From the NCBI GenBank assembly GCA_036833635.1, contig DAITPJ010000011.1, forward strand, positions 1 to 31,855: a stretch of DNA of 31,855 nucleotides. Direction: 5' to 3'. Source of the stretch: Terrimesophilobacter sp036833635 (GTDB taxonomy: Bacteria; Actinomycetota; Actinomycetes; Actinomycetales; Microbacteriaceae). Positions 7,602 through 14,528 of the stretch are shown here, piece after piece; positions within the stretch are counted from its first letter, which is position 1, and each line of letters opens with the position of its first letter. The translations under genes were made by a program, and so were the position numbers. The notes beneath the pieces were generated by a model. It searched no databases. It was not told where the DNA came from and saw only the letters and a program-made list of their open reading frames with translations.

Positions 7602-8393
7602 ATGCCGGTCGTCGAGATCTCTGAAGCGAGCGACTCGCGGCTGGCTGATTTCGGGCGGACGACGGATGTCCTGCTCAGGAACGGGCGCGGACCGCACGGC
7701 CTCTACATCGCCGAGTCCGCTCTCGTGCTCGAGCGCGCCCTCAGGGCGGGCCATCGGCCAAGGGCGGTCCTCGCGCTCCGCGGGACCGTCGAGGAGGCCG
7801 CCGCGCTCGTCGCCGACGAGGTCACGGTGTACACCGGGCCGGACGAGCTGATCACCGAACTCACCGGCTACCAGCTTCATCGTGGTCTCATCGCGGCGAT
7901 GGAACGGCCACCCCTGCCCGATCCGGCCCGGCTCCTCGTGGCCGCCCGCCGCATCGTGATCCTCGAGAACGTCGTCGACCCGACGAATGTCGGAGCGATC
8001 TTCCGCTCCGTCGCGGCGATCGGCGCGGATGCCGTGCTCGTCACCCCGCGCTGCTCCGACCCGTTTTACCGCCGCGCGATCCGGGTGAGCATGGGCACCG
8101 TCCTGCAGGTGCCGTGGACGCGTGTCGGGGACTGGCCGTCGACACGTGAACTGCTCACGGCATCCGGGTTTCACGTTGCCGCGCTCGCTCTGACTGACGA
8201 CGCCGTGAGCTTGCGCGATTTCGCCGCGCGTCCTCCGCAGCGTCTCGCGCTCGTGCTCGGCACCGAGGGCGACGGTCTCACGCCGGATGCCCTGGCCGCG
8301 GCCGACACGATCGTGCGGATCCCGATGCGGCACGGCATCGATTCGCTCAATGTTGCTGCGGCGGCCGCCGTCGCAATGTGGGCGCTCGCCTGA
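7602..8393 (+). CDS. TrmH/SpoU-family RNA 2'-O-methyltransferase
   Basis: A 263-aa SPOUT-class methyltransferase. The N-terminal ~110 residues form a substrate-binding region. The C-terminal part carries the three SpoU motifs: VVDPTNVGAIFRS near 127-139, LGTEGDGL near 221-228, and IPMRHGIDSLNVAAAAAVA near the end, which make the knotted S-adenosylmethionine site. Members methylate ribose 2'-OH groups in tRNA or 23S rRNA; the target cannot be told from sequence by sight. The start at ATG 7602 follows GAAGGCGG at 7588-7595. The inverted repeat at 7478-7585 lies directly upstream and may bear on its expression. Confidence 0.88.
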   Translation: MPVVEISEASDSRLADFGRTTDVLLRNGRGPHGLYIAESALVLERALRAGHRPRAVLALRGTVEEAAALVADEVTVYTGPDELITELTGYQLHRGLIAAMERPPLPDPARLLVAARRIVILENVVDPTNVGAIFRSVAAIGADAVLVTPRCSDPFYRRAIRVSMGTVLQVPWTRVGDWPSTRELLTASGFHVAALALTDDAVSLRDFAARPPQRLALVLGTEGDGLTPDALAAADTIVRIPMRHGIDSLNVAAAAAVAMWALA

Positions 8394-8408
8394 CCGCTGC
8401 GAGCTGGC

Positions 8409-8849
8409 CTAACCCGAGAGCGGCGGCGTCGCCAGGTGGGTGCTGATGCCGATGCGATTCCAGATCGCGATCGTGCCGATCGCGAGGATGAGGTCCCCAA
8501 CGCCCTTCTCGCCGAACTCCGTTTCCGCGCGCCGCCACAGCTCGTCGTCGACACCGCCAGCGATGTCCGTGACGGCATCCGTGAGTTCGAGCGCCACGCG
8601 CTCCCGCGCGGTGAAGAACGTCGACTCGTCCCAGGTCGCGACAGAGACGATCTTGCGCTCCGGCATCCCCTCGGCGCGGAGGTCGGTCGAGTGCGAGTCG
8701 ACGCAGTAGTTGCAGCCATTGAGGAGCGAAGCGCGCAAATACACGAGGTTCATGAGCTCGGTGCCGAGGCTCTCGGCAACATAGTTGTCGAGCTCGACGA
8801 CCTTGCGGTAGCCCTCGCGGGCGGACTTGCTGACGGGAACACGGGACAT
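8409..8849 (-). CDS. AhpD-like / carboxymuconolactone decarboxylase family protein
   Basis: A 146-aa protein with the CMD-family redox motif C46-x2-C49-x3-H53 (CNYCVDSH), as in AhpD-type alkylhydroperoxidases, followed by the usual helical bundle. The cysteine pair and histidine make peroxide or disulfide redox chemistry likely; many members are annotated only at family level. It converges on the RNA methyltransferase gene with 15 bases between stop codons. No peroxiredoxin partner is adjacent. Confidence 0.82.
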   Translation of the reverse strand: MSRVPVSKSAREGYRKVVELDNYVAESLGTELMNLVYLRASLLNGCNYCVDSHSTDLRAEGMPERKIVSVATWDESTFFTARERVALELTDAVTDIAGGVDDELWRRAETEFGEKGVGDLILAIGTIAIWNRIGISTHLATPPLSG

Positions 8850-8891
8850 CCGGATGCCTTTCTACTCGCCCCCCACGCTATGCCCTGCCTC

Positions 8892-8979
8892 CGACCGAAA
8901 ACGACGGACACTCGGGCCCGATCGACCACATCGGGCCCGAAGTGGTCAGAACGGCCGCGATCTCCTTCGTTTTCGTTCG
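8892..8979. repeat. Nested palindromic element, copy 1
   Basis: Outer arms CGACCGAAAACGACGGA (8892-8908) and TCCTTCGTTTTCGTTCG (8963-8979) pair at 15 of 17 positions. An inner pair, CACTCGGGCCCGAT (8909-8922) and ATCGGGCCCGAAGTG (8930-8944), pairs with a single bulged base. The right half is closely similar to the element at 24004-24089. It lies about 35 bases past the stop of the ABC exporter, so it may terminate that transcript. Confidence 0.75.
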
Positions 8980-9014
8980 TGCGTTGCAGGCGAGGTCGGG
9001 CAACGCCCGCGGGG

Positions 9015-10995
9015 TCAGGCGAGCAGCTGGTGCTGCGCGAGCTCCTTGTAGAGGGGCGTCGAGGCCACGAGCTCGGCGTGGGTGCCGGTGCCTACGACGC
9101 GCCCGTGGTCGAGCACGACGATGTGGTCGGAGTCGATCACGGTCGAGAGCCGGTGCGCGATGACGAGCAGGGTGCGGTTCTCGGCGACCGCGTCGATGGC
9201 CTTGCGCAGCAGCTGCTCGTTCAGTCCGTCGAGCGACGAGGTCGACTCGTCGAGCAGCAGGATGGGCGGCGCCGCGAGCAGGGCACGGGCGATCGCGAGC
9301 CGCTGGCGCTCGCCGCCGGAGAGCATGACGCCCTCCTCTCCGACGGGCGCGTCGAGGCCGAGCGGGTTCCGTTCGAGCACCTCGGTGAGGTTGACGGCGT
9401 GCAGCACGTCGACGCACTGCTCATCGGTCGCATCGGGTGTCGCGAGCGTGAGGTTCTGGCGGATGCTCCCGGCGAGCACGGGCGCGTCCTGCTCGACGTA
9501 GCCGATCTGGGCGCGCAGCTCCCTGCGGTCGAGAGCCCGGATGTCCACACCGGCCAGGCGGACGACCCCGGCATCCGGGTCGTAGAACCGCTCGAGGAGG
9601 GCGAGAATTGTGCTCTTGCCCGCGCCCGAGGGGCCGACGAGCGCGGTGCGGCGGCCTCGCGCCGCGGCGAAGGTGACCTTGTCGAGTACGGCGGTCTCGA
9701 CAGGCTCGACCGGAGAAGTATCGCGCTCGACCGGAGAAGTATCGCGCTCGACCGGAGAAGTATCGCGCTCGACCGGGGANNNNNNNNNNNNNNNNNNNNN
9801 NNNNNNNNNNNNNNNNNNNNNNNNNNNNNNNNNNNNNNNNNNNNNNNNNNNNNNNNNNNNNNNNNNNNNNNNNNNNNNNAGGATTCTGCTCGGCCGGATA
9901 CCTGAAGGAGACCTCCTCGAAGCTGATCGCGTCGTCTGTCTCGATCGTGCCGGCCGGCTCGAGCGCAGCATCCGCCTCGCCCTCGGCCGGGAGGTCGATG
10001 ATCTCCTGGATCCGCCCGAGCGCACCGAGGGCGGAGTTGACGGAGGTCACAGCCCCGAACGCCTGCCCCAGCGGCAGGATCATGAGGAACAGGAACAGGA
10101 TGAACGCGACGAGCGACGCGACCGTGATCGCGCCGCTCGCGACGCGGAATCCGCCGACACCGAGCACGACGAGGAACGACACCTGCATCGCGATGCCGGC
10201 GATCGGCACGACGAGCGCCGAGATCTTCGCGACCCGGAGGCCCATACGCCAGGCGCCGACAGCGTCCTCCTCGACGGCCGCGATCTCGCGGTCGGTCGCG
10301 TTGGCGGCCCGCACGGTGCGCACGGCGCTGATGGCCCGTTCGACCGAGGCGGCGAGGTCGCCGACCCGGTTCTGCGCCTGTTGGCTCGCGACCCGGATGC
10401 GCGCCGAGAGCAGCGTGACCGTGGCGATCGAGACGGCGATGACGAGCGCGGTGAGCCCGAGCAGCACGGGGTCGATGAGGATCATGGCGACGAGCGCGCC
10501 GACGAAGGTGAGGGCGCCGCCGATCGCTTCGACGAGCCCTTGCGTGAGCACGGCGCGCAGGAGGGTCGTGTCCGATCCGACGCGGGAGACGAGGTCGCCG
10601 GTCCGGCGCGTATCGAACTCGCGGATCGGCAGTCGCAGCATCCGGCCGACGAGACGCTTGCGGCTCGAGAGCACGACGCCCTCGCCCGTGCGCTGGAGCA
10701 GGTAGTGCTGGTAGCCGGAGATGAGCCCGGAGATGACGACGAGCCCGACGAGCCACCAGACGAGCCCTCCGAGGCCGCTCCCGCTCTCGACGACCGTGAT
10801 GACCTGGCTCACGAGAAGGGGCTGTGCGAGCGAGGCGGCGGCGCCCAGGATGCTCAGGACCGTGACGAACGCGAGCACCTTCCTGTGCTCCAGGAGGTAG
10901 GGCAGCAGCTGGCCGAATCGGGCGCGCGGGCCCTCCTCGCCGATCTCGCTGCGACGTCGCATCATGCCGCGGCGATCCTGCGCTGTGGTGCTCAT
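9015..10995 (-). CDS. ABC exporter (fused membrane and ATPase domains), interrupted by a gap
   Basis: One gene split by the gap at 9780-9879. The N-terminal 372 residues hold a six-helix exporter membrane domain (about residues 35-330) and the first ATPase strand (EEVSFRYP). The C-terminal 254 residues hold Walker A GPSGAGKST, the signature LSGGERQRLAIARA, Walker B ILLLDEST and the switch histidine in HRLSTV. This is a homodimer-type half-transporter of the MsbA/LmrA class; the substrate is unknown. Both edges of the gap fall on codon boundaries, so the true gap is probably a multiple of three. The unusual SPVERDT repeats sit between the A-loop and Walker A. An HTH gene lies 39 bases upstream and probably starts the operon. 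Confidence 0.85.
9693..9712. repeat. Imperfect palindrome at the edge of the tandem array
   Basis: GGTCTCGACAGGCTCGACC resembles a short palindrome I recall as dispersed in actinobacterial genomes. It directly abuts the tandem repeat and lies inside the ABC exporter coding frame, so it may be the seed from which the array grew. Confidence 0.4.
9705..9779. repeat. 21-bp tandem repeat, three and a half units, in frame
   Basis: Identical 21-bp units at 9705-9725, 9726-9746 and 9747-9767, then a partial unit that runs into the gap at 9780. Read on the minus strand each unit encodes the heptapeptide SPVERDT, so copy-number change keeps the reading frame of the ABC exporter. Confidence 0.95.
9780..9879. 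other. Assembly gap (100 N)
   Basis: Placeholder gap inside the ABC exporter gene. It begins within the 21-bp tandem array, so the missing sequence is probably more repeat units. Confidence 0.95.
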
Positions 10996-11034
10996 TGGTC
11001 TTCCTGTCGATCGTCTCGGGTCGTGCTCATGCTC

Positions 11035-11265
11035 TCAGCGTCGCCCGTATTTCTTGTGGACCGCCTGACGGCTCACCCCGAGCGCCGTCGCGATCATCTG
11101 CCAGCCGAAGCCCGCGTTGCGCGCCTTGCGCACGAGTGCGGCCTGCTCGCGGTCGAGAGCGGTCTGTTCGCGCGCGAGGGTGGCTCGCCGTTCGGCGAGG
11201 GCGCGCAGCGCGGCGAGCGGGTCGTGATCGCGCTCGCTGCTCGGGGCGGGCAGTGGTCCGGGCAT
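11035..11265 (-). CDS. Small helix-turn-helix regulator
   Basis: A 76-aa protein from ATG 11265. Residues 17-48 are a charged, heptad-like helix (ALAERRATLAREQTALDREQ) that could be a coiled coil for dimer formation. Residues 52-73 (FGWQMIATALGVSRQAVHKKYG) are a clear helix-turn-helix. The start is chosen because TATGGT ends seven bases upstream, giving a leaderless mRNA. ATG 11277, with TGGAG eight bases before it, is the alternative (80 aa). Two palindromes cover the promoter, so it very likely represses itself and the ABC exporter gene 39 bases downstream. Related small HTH proteins are frequent in actinobacteria; the ligand or signal is unknown. Confidence 0.8.
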   Translation of the reverse strand: MPGPLPAPSSERDHDPLAALRALAERRATLAREQTALDREQAALVRKARNAGFGWQMIATALGVSRQAVHKKYGRR

Positions 11266-11268
11266 GTC

Positions 11269-11284
11269 GTCAACCATAGTTGAC
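11269..11284. promoter_or_regulatory. Palindromic operator 1, over the -10 box
   Basis: GTCAACCATAGTTGAC is a perfect 6+6 inverted repeat with a four-base centre. It covers the minus-strand -10 box TATGGT (11278-11273). Its centre is 28 bp from that of operator 2. The likely ligand is the adjacent HTH protein. Confidence 0.75.
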
Positions 11285-11301
11285 ACTCCAGGGGATGTCA
11301 A
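11273..11301 (-). promoter_or_regulatory. Promoter of the HTH-ABC exporter operon
   Basis: Read on the minus strand: TTGACA (11301-11296), a 17-base spacer, then TATGGT (11278-11273). Transcription would begin at or next to ATG 11265. The -35 is a perfect consensus. Each box is embedded in one of the two palindromes, so bound regulator would block the polymerase. Confidence 0.7.
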
Positions 11302-11313
11302 CCACGGTTGACA
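11296..11313. promoter_or_regulatory. Palindromic operator 2, over the -35 box
   Basis: TGTCAACCACGGTTGACA is a perfect 7+7 inverted repeat with a four-base centre. It shares the GTCAACCAN-GTTGAC pattern with operator 1 and contains the minus-strand TTGACA. It is 64 bases from the -10-like box of the divergent ABC-2 genes, so it could touch that promoter too. Confidence 0.75.
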
Positions 11314-11390
11314 AGCCGTGACCGCTTCGTGATCGCCCGGAACGCGGGAGGAAGGGTCGCTGTCGGCCCCAACCGCTAAAGTTGACTCTC

Positions 11391-12298
11391 GTGCCAGACG
11401 CCTCCAACTCCGCGGTCATCACCGCGAACGCCCTCACCAAGAAGTACAAGGATTTCGCCGCTGTCGACGGGATCTCCTTCGAGATCGCGCCGGGGGAGTC
11501 GTTCGGTTTCCTCGGCCCGAACGGTGCCGGCAAGTCGACGACCATGCGGATGATCGGGGCCGTCTCGACCCGGACATCCGGAGATCTCTCGATCGTCGGG
11601 CTCGACCCCAACGACTACGGGCCGGAGATCCGCTCCCAGCTCGGCGTCGTTCCGCAGTCCGACAATCTCGACTCGGAACTCAAGGTGCGCGACAACCTCA
11701 TCGTGTACGGGCGGTACTTCGGCTTCCCGCACAGCTATCTCGGCCCCAAGGCGGACGAGCTCCTCGAGTTCGCGCAACTCGGCGAGAAGGCCAAGGCCAG
11801 GGTCGACGACCTCTCCGGCGGGATGAAGCGGCGCCTCACGATCGCGCGGGCGCTCATCAACAACCCGCGGATCCTCCTGCTCGATGAGCCGACGACGGGC
11901 CTCGACCCGCAGGCGCGCCACATCCTGTGGGACCGCCTGTTCCGCCTCAAGGAGCAGGGCACGACGCTTGTGCTCACGACCCACTACATGGATGAGGCCG
12001 AGCAGTTGTGCGACCGGCTCGTCGTGATCGACAAGGGCACCATCATGGCCGAAGGCTCGCCGGCCTCCCTCATCCGGAAGTACTCGACGCGCGAGGTGCT
12101 CGAACTGCGGTTCGGATCTGACCGCAACGCGACTGTGGCCGCCCAGGTCGAGACACTCGGCGAACGAACAGAGGTGCTCCCCGACCGCATCCTCGTCTAC
12201 AGCGACAACGGCGAGGCCGTTCTCGCGCGGGTCACGGAGCTCGGCCTCAATCCGCTCACCTCGCTCGTGCGCCGTTCGAGCCTCGAGGATGTCTTCCT
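11391..12298 (+). CDS. ABC-2 exporter ATPase (DrrA/NodI-like), 3' end in gap
   Basis: 302 residues are visible from GTG 11391. The frame shows Walker A GPNGAGKST, signature LSGGMKRRLTIARAL, Walker B LLLDEPTTGLDP and THYMDEAEQ, typical of NodI/DrrA-type ATPases that power drug, lipid or polysaccharide export. The visible end, SSLEDVFL, is where this family nearly always finishes within about 15 residues, so the stop is in the gap. TAAAGT (11377-11382) eight bases before the GTG suggests a leaderless mRNA; a TTG at 11382 is a weaker start. The frame can be read through the N run into the permease, but that fusion is an artefact of the placeholder. Confidence 0.85.
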
Positions 12299-12398
12299 NN
12301 NNNNNNNNNNNNNNNNNNNNNNNNNNNNNNNNNNNNNNNNNNNNNNNNNNNNNNNNNNNNNNNNNNNNNNNNNNNNNNNNNNNNNNNNNNNNNNNNNN
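12299..12398. other. Assembly gap (100 N)
   Basis: Placeholder gap between the ATPase and first permease genes. It should hold the end of the first and the start of the second. No repeat is seen on either flank. Confidence 0.95.
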
Positions 12399-13184
12399 TA
12401 CGGCGGCTGGTACGTCGCCGAGCACCGCCTCCGCGTCATGCGCGGCTACCTCCAGACGATGGTGGCTACCGGGATCGGCACACCGGTCCTGTATCTCTAT
12501 GCGCTCGGGGTCGGCCTGGCGACGCTCGTCGACGCGAACATGGCCAGCGGCGGGTCCGGTGGCGGCAGCCAGGTGAGCTACCTCATCTTCGTCGCCCCGG
12601 CCCTGCTCTGCAGCGCGGCACTCACCACCGCGACCGAGGAGTTCAGCTACCCGATCATGCTCGGGTTCAAGTGGAACCCGACCTTCTTCGGCATGAACGC
12701 CGCCCCCATGCAGGGCGGGCAGATCATCAACGGCGTCACCTACGCCGTCATCGTCCGGCTCGTCGCGCAGAGCGTCGTCTACTACCTGTTCATGATGTTG
12801 TTCGGTGCGATCCCGGGCCCCTTCGGCTGGGTCATCATCATCGTCGGCGTGCTGACCGGCATGGCACTCGGCACGATGCTCATGGCCTACGCGACCCGGC
12901 TCGAGGAGGACAAGGGCCAGTTCAACTACATCATGCGGTTCGGGGTCATCCCGATGACGCTGTTCTCCGGCACGTTCTTCCCACTCGCGACGCTCCCCGT
13001 CTGGCTTCATTGGATCGGCTGGATCTCGCCGCTGTGGCACGGCACGGAACTCTCCAGGGTGTTGTCCTACGGCTACGAGGAGCCGGTGTGGCTCTCCGTC
13101 GTGCACGTCGTCTACCTGCTCGTGCTCATCGTCGTCGGCTGGTGGCTCGCCCGCCGTCTCGCCGTGAAGAGGCTCAACAAGTGA
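12399..13184 (+). CDS. ABC-2 type permease, first subunit, 5' end in gap
   Basis: 261 residues of an ABC-2 integral membrane protein of the NodJ/DrrB type, with about six hydrophobic segments. The visible part begins YGGWYVAEHRLRV, just before the first membrane helix, so little is missing. The segment LFSGTFFPLATLPVWLHWIG is the typical late loop of the family. Its stop overlaps the start of the next gene by four bases (GTGA), which implies coupled translation and a heterodimeric channel served by the upstream ATPase. The exported substrate cannot be told. Confidence 0.85.
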   Translation, partial: YGGWYVAEHRLRVMRGYLQTMVATGIGTPVLYLYALGVGLATLVDANMASGGSGGGSQVSYLIFVAPALLCSAALTTATEEFSYPIMLGFKWNPTFFGMNAAPMQGGQIINGVTYAVIVRLVAQSVVYYLFMMLFGAIPGPFGWVIIIVGVLTGMALGTMLMAYATRLEEDKGQFNYIMRFGVIPMTLFSGTFFPLATLPVWLHWIGWISPLWHGTELSRVLSYGYEEPVWLSVVHVVYLLVLIVVGWWLARRLAVKRLNK

Positions 13185-14011
13185 CCGCCGTCGAGAGTCC
13201 TCAACTGGGCCGCGTGAGCCGCCCGCTCCTGCTGCCCTCGCTCTACGCGGGCAACGCTCGCTCGGTCATGGAGCGCGGGGTCCTTGCGACAGCGAAGACG
13301 AACTGGCTCATCGTGGTCTCCGGATTCTTCGAGCCGGTCTTCTACCTCCTCGCCATGGGCATCGGGCTCGGCGCGTACATCGGATCCGTGGACCTTCCCA
13401 GCGGTCAGACCGTCCCCTACGCCGCCTACATCGCCCCCGCCCTGCTCGCCGTCGCGGCGATGAACGGCGCCGTCTTCGACTCGACCTGGAACGTCTTCTT
13501 CAAGATGAACTTCGGCAAGATCTACGACGGGATGCTCGCCACCTCGCTCGGCCCCTTCGACGTCGCGCTCGGCGAGATCATGCTCGCACTCGCGCGCGGC
13601 TTCGTCTACGCCTGCGGGTTCATGATCGTCATGCAGGTGCTCGGCCTCAATCTCGCCTGGACGGCCATCCTCGCCCTGCCCGCCGTGCTGCTCATCGCCT
13701 TCGCCTTCGCGAGCTTCGGGATGGGGATCACGAGCTACATGAAGACGTTCCAGCAGATGGACTGGATCAACTTCATCATGCTGCCGATGTTCCTGCTGTC
13801 GGCGACCTTCTACCCGATCACGGTGTACCCGGTCGGACTGCAGTGGGTCATCCAGGCCATGCCGCTGTGGCACGGCGTCGAGCTCGTGCGCGGCTTCACG
13901 ACGGGGCTCATCGATACGGCGACCCCGTGGCACATCCTGTACTTCGTGGTCATGATCCTCGTCGGGATGACGCTCACGACGCGAAGGCTCAAGGCACTCT
14001 TCCTGAACTAA
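13181..14011 (+). CDS. ABC-2 type permease, second subunit
   Basis: A 276-aa ABC-2 permease with about six membrane segments, related to the preceding one (compare LLSATFYPITVYPVGLQWVI with the matching loop there). This suggests an ancient tandem duplication. GTG 13181 overlaps the upstream stop. Its frame opens further upstream at 12671, but that stretch is out-of-frame shadow of the first permease. The gene ends head-on with the small membrane protein gene, sharing four bases (CTAA). Confidence 0.87.
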   Translation: MTAVESPQLGRVSRPLLLPSLYAGNARSVMERGVLATAKTNWLIVVSGFFEPVFYLLAMGIGLGAYIGSVDLPSGQTVPYAAYIAPALLAVAAMNGAVFDSTWNVFFKMNFGKIYDGMLATSLGPFDVALGEIMLALARGFVYACGFMIVMQVLGLNLAWTAILALPAVLLIAFAFASFGMGITSYMKTFQQMDWINFIMLPMFLLSATFYPITVYPVGLQWVIQAMPLWHGVELVRGFTTGLIDTATPWHILYFVVMILVGMTLTTRRLKALFLN

Positions 14012-14361
14012 CGCCAGAGCACCGCGATGGCGATGTTCGCGAGCGTCAGGGCTCCGATGACCCAGACGACCCAGGATGCGACGGGCGACTTCTTGCGGAA
14101 GACGAAGACGAGAACGGTGATGACAATGACGACACCGAGCTTGACGGCGATCTTGGTCGTGTTGACGTCGCCGCCGCCCATCTCGATGAGGCCCACGAGC
14201 AACACGCCCGTGACGAGCTGGGTGAGCGCGCCGTGGATCATGGCAGCGAGAATGCGGCCCTTGCCGGCGATCGCGTCCTTGACCTGGACGAGAACACCGC
14301 CGAGAAGCGACGCGAGCCCGACGAAGTGCAGGATGAGGATGATGCCGAGAAGGATGTCCAT
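14008..14361 (-). CDS. Small integral membrane protein, four predicted helices
   Basis: A 117-aa hydrophobic protein from ATG 14361 with four predicted membrane segments (about residues 3-23, 37-58, 67-86 and 93-114) and a conserved-looking GKGRILAAMIHGALTQL loop. An alternative GTG start at 14388 would add nine residues but lacks a ribosome site. I do not recognise a function. It is downstream of the mevalonate operon on the same strand, about 70 bases after the 32-residue peptide, so it may be cotranscribed with it. Confidence 0.75.
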   Translation of the reverse strand: MDILLGIILILHFVGLASLLGGVLVQVKDAIAGKGRILAAMIHGALTQLVTGVLLVGLIEMGGGDVNTTKIAVKLGVVIVITVLVFVFRKKSPVASWVVWVIGALTLANIAIAVLWR

Positions 14362-14429
14362 GGGCACATCATCCCAGAGCCACGACACGAGGGCCAGTCA
14401 GCGCAGCTAGCGCGCCGTGGGATCGGAGG

Positions 14430-14528
14430 TCAGGCCCCGAAGAAGACGACGTACGTCCACAGCCCCGCGAGCACGATCGCCCCGAGCACGCACAGGGTGA
14501 GAAGGATCCGGGAGAAATTGAAGGTCAC
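14430..14528 (-). CDS. 32-residue single-pass membrane peptide coupled to the mevalonate operon
   Basis: GTG at 14528 overlaps the stop of the reductase-kinase fusion by four bases (GTGA), the same junction type as the genes upstream. The 33-codon frame ends TGA at 14430. The product begins MTFNFSRILL and is hydrophobic from about residue 8 to 30 (with LCVLGAIVLAGLWTYVVFF as core), ending GA. It has no charged residue after R7, so it should insert with the N-terminus inside. Translational coupling and operon position support a real gene. Function is unknown; a membrane anchor or regulator of an isoprenoid enzyme is only a guess. Confidence 0.6.
   Translation of the reverse strand: MTFNFSRILLTLCVLGAIVLAGLWTYVVFFGA

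Noticed and set aside
9705..9779. CRISPR-like array
   Set aside because: Units are directly adjacent with no spacers, are 21 bp and encode protein in frame.
11266..11301. TTG start at 11301 for the HTH gene
   Set aside because: It would lie inside the -35 box and palindrome; the -10 at 11278-11273 points to ATG 11265.
11382..13184. A 600-residue fusion of ABC ATPase and permease
   Set aside because: The frame passes through 100 N of arbitrary length. The ATPase shows its usual C-terminal end just before the gap, so two genes are more likely.
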